64,000 bases of DNA, from positions 1,531,947 to 1,595,946 of the forward strand of contig JAQJVL010000103.1 in NCBI GenBank assembly GCA_035578905.1, given 5' to 3'. Both the position numbers and the translations under genes were made by a program. The notes below the pieces were generated by a model. The model was not told the origin of the DNA and made no database searches. It saw nothing but the letters and a program-made list of their open reading frames with translations. Origin of the DNA: Stictocephala bisonia. Taxonomy: Eukaryota; Arthropoda; Insecta; Hemiptera; Membracidae. Of this stretch, positions 53,601-62,600 are shown piece by piece. Numbering within the stretch: position 1 is the first letter of the stretch; every line of letters begins with the position of its first letter.

Positions 53601-56600
53601 CTCCCACCTATACACATACTGTGGGATTGAACCAACTACGCTACCGACCAATTATATTACATTTGCATTTTTATTATAGTTAAAACATAGATAGCAAAAA
53701 TTACAACAGAATAAAAGCCAAACATTACAGAATATAAGCCTCATTCACATATTTAGTTTTAAGAAAAAGAACCACAACTTCTACTTTACAAACAGTGGTA
53801 TTTTCGATTACTAAAGGAATTTTAATTACTCACTAATTTTTATTGTTTTATTGTAATTGGGTATGTGGCTCTAACAAATGTAGATATACGTGTGTTTGCA
53901 AAAAACACTTGACTACATTTTCAATAAAACAGATTTCAAAAACTGTACTTATTTAGCAGAAATGCCTTATAAATTTTTTTATAATTTGTGCACAGTTATC
54001 TCATATGATTATAAAATAAATTTTTATGTATACTAGCTTCCTGTAAGAATTGTTAGATTCTACAGAAAACTGAACTCAAGCATTAAATACAAATGTAAAT
54101 GATTGTTAAATTTACCAACCTTTTTTGGTGTTAGTATATGAGGACATAGTGTTCCTCAGCATGGTGTTATTTTAAAATCACTAGATGCTTTTGGTATATT
54201 TTAGTCATTTTATATGAAAATTAATGATAAAGTATATTTCAAGTTATTCTCTAGTAAAGTTGTAGTCACATAGAACTATTCTTACACTTCCTCTAGATAC
54301 GTTTTATTAATTTTTTTCATTATTTCAGGGTTGTAGGAGTGGCAGCACTGTTGACTACGGCAATCGCCTGTGTTCTCATTTTCACACAGATTGTCATGGA
54401 CGGCCTGCGACTCACAGAGCCAGTCCCCCATAATCCCCATTCTGTACATGACTTTTTCTTTTCATTTGGCACAATTTTGTTCTCTTACGGCGGAGCAGCT
54501 ACATTTCCAACTATACAGAATGACATGGTTCGCAGGGATAGGTTTTCAGTCAGTGCAACAATCGGCTTCCTTGGTAAGTTGAAAAGTTATATTTATAAAC
54601 CTTTGTGTTTTGTAGCCTTCTTTTTTATTGACTGTTTATATACCATTTTATGTTGAACATTCAATAAAATATAACTACATTCATCATGATTGTAGTGTTA
54701 CTGGCATGAAAATGTCTACATAATTACTTTCAAATAGTGCACTAGTAAAATTATAACAATCAAAATAAGACAAATACAACAATAATACAGTACAGTAAAT
54801 TTAAGCTCATTAAAATATTAAACATTTTGAGATCGGGAAAATGTAAAGAAAACAAAATAAGATAAAATGAAGATATAATAAAGCCACATTTGAAATACGA
54901 TAATACTTTTTGATATTGATTTTGATATTATTACAAGATAATATTACGATTATTACCATCTCACAGTTTTTTTTCTCACTCATTATTTCAAGACACCTGT
55001 CTTATAAAATATCACAGTGAATAAAGCTCATTTATGATAGCATATAATAATATGCCTGGTATTTATATATTTTAAAATGCAATTTTATATAAAACTCTAA
55101 TTTAGTATGTAATCTTTGTGACTTATAAATATAAATAATTTTAATTTTAAACTTGTCAGCAACATTTTTCCTCGCTCCTCTTGAACAGTTTTATTGAAAC
55201 AATTTTCCTTTTGGTACAGCAAACAGGAATACACAGACATATCAGCATTCTTTAAGGGTTAAAATAATGTTCAGAGTTAGTAGTGATTACATAAGAGCAT
55301 TGTCAGAGTTAATGATGTAATATTTAATCAGAAATCATTGAAACAGGAGATACAACTTAGTAAACCTAACACAGCAGATTATTACACCTGCTATGACTTT
55401 TGATTGAAAAACAAGATATTGAAGTATTATATATGTATAAAGCATATAAATATTGTAATTTATTCAGGAGATATATTGGCACTAGTGGCGCAGTGCTGTA
55501 ACCCAGCTATTTGGGGACAAAGTGTTTGGGAGATTGTAGGCGATAGGTTCTATGCTTGGTCCTCTGAATATCATCATGACATTCGCTCAATGATTGCCAT
55601 CAGCGTGGACACTACTGGAGAAGTCTGGAGTGTCCATGTTAGTCAGGGTCAGGATGTTGTGTAAGGAAGAGAAATGAGAATCAATTAAAGCTTGCCAATT
55701 AGCTGAAAATCAGAAACCAATAACACATGGATCGGATCCCATGTAATGTTGTATGTCCCTTAGTTGTCAGGCTGTAGAGCTATTAATATGGTTCTTTGTA
55801 AGGAACAGTCGACTTAAGTTTATAACAATGTCTATACTCGTTCATTTTTATTTATAACACTCATTCGCCCCTCTTATTCGCCTATATCTCTATGATCTGC
55901 GTCTTAATAATGAATAAAAATTAATATTTAAATACTAAAACACAAGAACTCTGTACTTTATATTTTATTTCCTTTGGATATTTTAAATTCTAATTTATTC
56001 AATTTCAATTTCTTCCTTTTATTTTGCAGCTTGTATTGAAAGCCGTACATTATAGGCTATATTGATACTAACTCCGTGATCTAGGAGATCAATTTTGTTT
56101 TTCAACTGTAATTTTCTTATTTTAGTTGCTGTTTGTGTATTGTGTGACATATTTGTCGTTGGAAAACTGCATTAAATAAGACATAAAGTTGGATTATCAA
56201 ATAATACCCCCTACCCCCCCATAGGTTGTGTATTTGTCTGGAATATCAAAACCTGGTCATAAATAAATTGTTAAACATTAAGAAAGTTTTGTAACTGCCC
56301 TGTGTTTTCAGTAATGTATTTAATTCATATACTACTGTTTAAGAATTTTATAATCATGAAAGAACTATTAGTTATTGAAGGTTGGCATATTTGTGTCCAT
56401 CGGAGTACAATAAACTAGTGGTAGACTAGGGATACTGTTTTGTTACAATAAGGGGACTGTTTGGCTTCACTAAAAACGGTAAAAACATGCATTTATGTTT
56501 CAACAATTCAGTCATAATAATGATCATATCATAATTCTTAAAGTGTCATTTGATAGGTGAAGAACAGTTCTGGTGGACCATAAGTTTGTTTTTTGTAAAA

Positions 56601-59600
56601 TATTGAGTTTTTCATAATTTTCTTACAGTTAAATATGTGAAACGATAAATGTGATTCTTGTCAAATTTAAATTAAAAACCTATAATATCAACTTTTTGTC
56701 CATTGTGTTCGACCGATGATAAGCATACAGTGATCATTATATATCAATATAACAATAAACACAAACCATACAGTTGAAATAGAATAGCATGTTTTTGCCC
56801 GCTGACGGTAAAATGGCATGTCTTCTAAAGGACTGTCTACTTCCCAGCGGCGACTTAGCGGTTTGGGAAATACCAGATTAACACACTCGCTGCAGGTGGC
56901 CCAGTACTGTGCCAACCACGCTATGCACTATCCAGCAAAATATGCTCAGTGTGAGCTGAGGATCGATCCAGGACGAAATGTTATGTTGTTTTTGTGTCGT
57001 TCGGGTGCCTCTAATGTTATGTTTAGCGTGGTTCTAATATCCGATATCTGTAGAGTTGTGTTAATTATATTAGGTGTTTATGTTAGTGACATAGTAGTTT
57101 TTCAACATGAGGAACTGGTTTTATTGATATTAGTCCCGCAGTGAACGTGTTAATAACATGTACCTGATCAACTCAGGACTAACTTATCTATTTACAAAAT
57201 TGTAGAGATCTTGTTAGAAGTTGTCTAATGTTTTCAACTTCATTAGCATTTGTGAAATGTTTAACTATATTTGGTGTGTTTTTGTTACTTATAGTGGTGC
57301 TGGGCCTCTACATGCCAGTGGTCATTGGAAGCTACTTTGTCTACGGAGACAACATCGACCCAAACATCGTCTTATCTCTAAGTCGTGGCATGCTAGTTTC
57401 TTTTGCAAACATATTAATGGCCATCCATTTAATAATGGCATTCTTCATCGTCATCAACCCTGTCTGCCAAAGCCTAGAGCAAATATTCCAAGTACCAAAT
57501 GGTAATTATGAAATTAATATACAGGGTGTCACGTAAGTAACCAGCCAAACTTCTGAAGGTAATCTCTTGGGTTACAACAAAAAAAGTCATGTGTACAAAT
57601 CATCTATTTCGTACCGTTATCCGTCTGTATGTTTGTAATTTTAACAAAAATTGTAATATCTCTGAAGGTATTTAAAATAAAATCATGAAAATTGGTATGA
57701 ATGTTGATCTGTATACTGTTAATATACCATTTAAATTTAATTTTTTTACAATGATCCTTTTCAAATTGGTGGCCATTTTAAGTTTTTAAAGCTAAATATC
57801 TTATATCTTAATAACATTAAGTTTTAGTAAATCCAAGTTACAAAAAATTGGAAGAATTTATTACTACAAATAATGGTATAAAAAGTTTTAAAGTTGAATG
57901 ACCATAACTGAGAAATTGCAATTTTTATCTTATAATAACGGAATTCTTTGGTCAAGAACTCTTTTTTATTTGAATGATCATTAACTGAGAAATTAAAATT
58001 TGTGTCTAATAATAACGGAATTCTTCTTCCAAGAAATCTTTTTTATTTGATAACATTTTAAATTTCTCAGTTAAATCAGTCGTTTGACCTTAAAACCTTT
58101 TATACCTTTATTTGTAGTTTAAATTTGTTGCAACTTTCTGGATTTTACTTACATTTAAGGCTATTAAGATATTTAGCTTTAAAAATGGTCGCCCATTTGA
58201 AAAGGATCATTGTAAAAAAATCAAATTAAATAGCATATCAACATTATACAGATCAACATTCATACCAATTTTCATAATTTTATTTTAAATAACTTCAGAG
58301 ATATTACGCTTTTAGTTAAAATCACAAACAAACAGACGGATGGACGAATTGAGGTGCGAGATGGACGAATTGTACACATGACATTTTTTGTTTGTTTTAA
58401 CATCTGGAATGACTTCCAGAAGCTGGCTACGTATGGGACACCCTGTATAATTCATTATAACCTTGATTTCACACTATAGAAACTTGTAAGTGATGTTTAA
58501 TATGTTTATTAGTAGTTATGTTTATTCATAATACTATTAAAAGAGAGTGTATTCAGCATTTCAGGAATCGTAGAAAAGAAAAAATCTCATATCTTGATCA
58601 TTTTTATTCATGTTGTTAATATTGAGAGATTTGAAGTTAGGTTATTGGGAATTAGGCCAGGAATTAAATTAATAAGTGAATAGAGCATAGAAAACTTACT
58701 TAAGAAGATAAGTCCAGTAACACAACACACTGGAAAACATATAAATAAATTACGTACAAACAAATTTAACACATTTTCAGTAACCATTTGCAACTTCATC
58801 AGTTAAGTATACGTATCTACCCACATAACAGACAAATCACTCAAAATGGATAAATTCTACCCACATACAAATTAGATAATGACTTTGATATTATGATGGG
58901 TACAATGATCGCCACCGAATGTGTGTAAGTAAGAGTGTCAACTCTACATATATGCCTTTGTGGGAGGGTCATCACCACTGTATGTGTGAAGGTGGGATAA
59001 TGGATTATCACCACCAAAAGTGTGTGGGTGGCTAAAAGTGTCATCACCACTGTATATGTGTGGATGGTTGTGAGAGTCAACATCACCATATGGGTACGGG
59101 TGGGATGGAGTGTCAGGCCTTTGTATGTGTGTGGGTGGTTGGGAGGGTCATCACCTCTATATACAGTAGAACCTCTTTAATCCGAACTAATTGGGACCGG
59201 GGGTAGTTCGGACTAAGGAATGTTCGGATTACAGAACATATTGTTGCTTTTACATAACAATAGCTAAAACGTGACTAAAATGGATCGTAATCGTTGCGGG
59301 AAAAGTGAAAAATGCTTTATAAAGTAAAATACAGTGTTTATTTAATACAGTAGTAAACATAGTGAATAAACAGTACTGTTTCGCGCGCATTCCGTTGTAG
59401 TTCATTCAACGGCCAACGTTAAACGGCTCCTGCGGCAGCGTTCGGATTAGTGGACGTTCGGATTACGGGGGTTCAGATTAAAGAGGTTCTACTGTATATG
59501 CATAAATGCATGGGAGACGTATCTCATCATCTGATGAAGATCCCAGTTGTACTGAAAAAGTGTGTAATGTTTTGTGTATTTACACGTTTTCTTGTCTATT

Positions 59601-62600
59601 GTATTAGTGAATTTCTCTTCTTGGGTAACTTTGTCAATTCTACCTCAAATTATTTCAACTATAGAAAGAAATATTCACTATGTTCTTGAAAACTGTACAC
59701 ATGTATTTTTAATTGAACATTATTAAAAACCTGTTAAAATCATTCATGATTAGCCCCTGGAATGTGAATAACTATTATAGGTTAATATTAGTTATTTTAG
59801 TTAAAACCTGTATTGATTGAAAGTGTTCGAAACATTGATAAATGCAGAGTACTGTATGAAACTTGAATAATTAATACCTGTGCTTTGTGTAATCCTCCAT
59901 GGTGCATGATCATTCAAATTAATGCTATTTACTTTTATTCTCATCCTCACTTTTTATAGTGCTGTACAGTATGAATATTCAGAAAATAATATTGTTAACA
60001 CGAAAAGTGGAAGCTTCATAAACAGGAAATCTTTAGTTACCAGGTAGCCATCGTTTATGATACAGATAAGTTGGAAACACAGAGTGCATGTAGTTCCTGC
60101 TAGTTTTCATAACTAGTTTAGAAGTGCAAACAAAAGTGTTGAAGAGGGCTGGAGAGCATCTGGATTCGTGGACAGGGACAGAGAAACTAGTGATCAAAAT
60201 GGATGAGATTTCAGAATAGCGTGCTGAATAAAAGACAGAGGACATCTAGATTTCCTGTTATTGTACCTTCGGTCACCCAAAGGCTTCTAAGCACTTCAAA
60301 CTGTTATGAGGCTTTGCCTGGTAATAAAAGTACCCAACTACGAAAAAGACTGCATGATATCTCTGATGGAGATATCGAAAGAGAAGCAACGAGATCAAAT
60401 GTGAACTTTAATTTACGGACAACTCTGATATAATTAACTTCTCTTACACAACCTAGCTTTTCCAGCTAGAACTCGTGGAGTCAGGAAACTGCCTTGAGAC
60501 CCACACTAGGGATATCGCAACATACTATGGCAAATATTAATGGAAGGAATTATAAGTTATAACAAAATATATTTGTATAAGCTTTGGGAATATGACATTT
60601 AAGATAAATATCTGACATGCAAATATTTAATATATAAAGCAACTTTAAGGTTGGTCACCATGTGGTTGTGCTAGGATCAAGGTTAAATTACAATTTCATA
60701 AACAAAGGCCAAGAAAATAATAAACAACGTTTCAAGGAAACAACAGAAGATTAAAAGAAAATGTGGTTATTGTTTTGCATCATATCAGATCATCATATTA
60801 TTTTGCATTCTATAATATGCTGTAAATCTTAGTTGATCTAGCTATCAACAAAAGGTCCTTTCTAAAGATCAGTTGACCTTAGTTTGTAATGAAAACCACA
60901 TTTGCTCATCTTAACTCATCATACTCATTCATAACCTAAATTTGTCAATTTCTTGATGATTTATATCTTGGTTATGAATAGTTAAATCATCAATGTCTAG
61001 CCACACTAACTCGCAGTAAATTATTACTAGTGTAAACCGCACCAAGACGATGATAGCTGTTGCATGTGAGCCCTCCTCCTCACTTATCACTCAGCAATTT
61101 TGTCAGATATAAATTCATTGAAAATATTAATGATTTGATCTGGTGCAGCAAACAAACACCATCATTTGTTATTTTAAACAAATGTGCATGTTTTGGTTAT
61201 GTATATTTAGTGATATAATTATGAATAAAAAACAGCTATTTAACTTGATTAACAATATTTAATAGCATTATATATTAAAATTAATATAATGCTATACAAA
61301 ATTAAAGAATGAACATATACCATAGTTAATTTTACCGCTACCTTTTAGAGAAATTTAAATAGTATTATACAGTTGTTGTGTGAACAAAATGCCAATTAAA
61401 TTGTCAGTGTTGGACATGTGGTTAAGTGGTTCTCAGCAACGATATGGAAACACCGCCTAAAATGTCATCGGACTATTTTGGTGCAGTTTACACTACTTTA
61501 AATTCAATTTAGATTAGATCTGTTATGATTTCTCTAGATCACATAATGTAGCAAAGTTAGGTTTATTGCATCTAATTGATATTAGGTGTTTATACATAGG
61601 ATTGACTTGTTCCAGAATTCTGTGTGATGCGGTGTGTCGTGCGATCCTTAATGGTGCTGGTGATGGTTGTGGTCGGAGAAACCATACCCAAGTTCGGCAA
61701 GATCCTGTCCTTAGTGGGAGGTTCTACGGTCACACTCACCACATTTGTCTTGCCTAACTATTTCTACATGAAACTCTGCGATCAGAAACACGTTGATTGG
61801 CCAGAGAGGTATGTTTATCAATACTATCATGCAGATTTGTGGTTTGGTGCAGTGTAGTTTATCTTTTTTGTACTTTAACTCTTTTGCCTTTAGATAATTT
61901 TAGAATGTCTCTCCCCTGGTAAGGTATATTCATCTCTCATCTGCTATTGAATTTACCTTTAACTTGAATAATTACCGGTGTGGTGGCTCAGTGACTAAGG
62001 CTTCGGACTGCGGAGGGCAAGGTCCAAGGTTTGAATTCCCACTGAGCTAGCGGTCGGTACTTCACTCATTGAATAAAGTTCACACACAGGCCTGTAGGCC
62101 ATGTGAACTGGCGAGTGAAATGTTAAAAAAAAAAAAAAAAAACAATCAATTCAGTGATGGGAAAAGTACAGACGCCATCCTGGTTATAGCCCTCTGAATT
62201 GCTTTATATGGTTTTTTATTACTTAATTACTCTGCCATACTATTTACTACTTCTGAGCTGTACCCTTGATTATATTAATACTTACAAGTAAGCGTCTCAT
62301 GTAATAGGAATATTGGTGCCTGTAATTTGGTTAGTTAATGATGCCTGTTACAGCTGGTTTGAACTTCATTATATTTACATGGGACTACACTAGCGCTCCA
62401 CAATTTACCACAAAAGCCGCTGTTAATTTGAGACACAAAATTTAACATGGATGAGAAATCTTTCTTGGTGCTTATAAAATCAATTGCTGTACTCACAATT
62501 AAATGTGTACATAATTTTAATTATATTTTATTTTCACAAATAATGTACATGTTTTTTATCTATTTATAACGTATTTACTATTATTTTACTACTACCACTA

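Noticed and set aside
55404..55664. 86-codon ORF in intron 5
   Set aside because: Chance frame through the 440-bp repeat; the partner copy at 12754 has it broken.
58900..59163. A CRISPR-like array of regular repeats
   Set aside because: Units are imperfect, contiguous and lack unique spacers; it is a minisatellite in eukaryotic DNA.
60033..60433. Short ORFs on both strands (70 and 76 codons) in intron 6
   Set aside because: No motif, no splice sites in phase with the transporter, no family resemblance.
61975..62045. A second tRNA-like gene
   Set aside because: Same reasoning: box A and B are present but joined to a SINE body and poly-A, with a diverged reverse copy at 12212.
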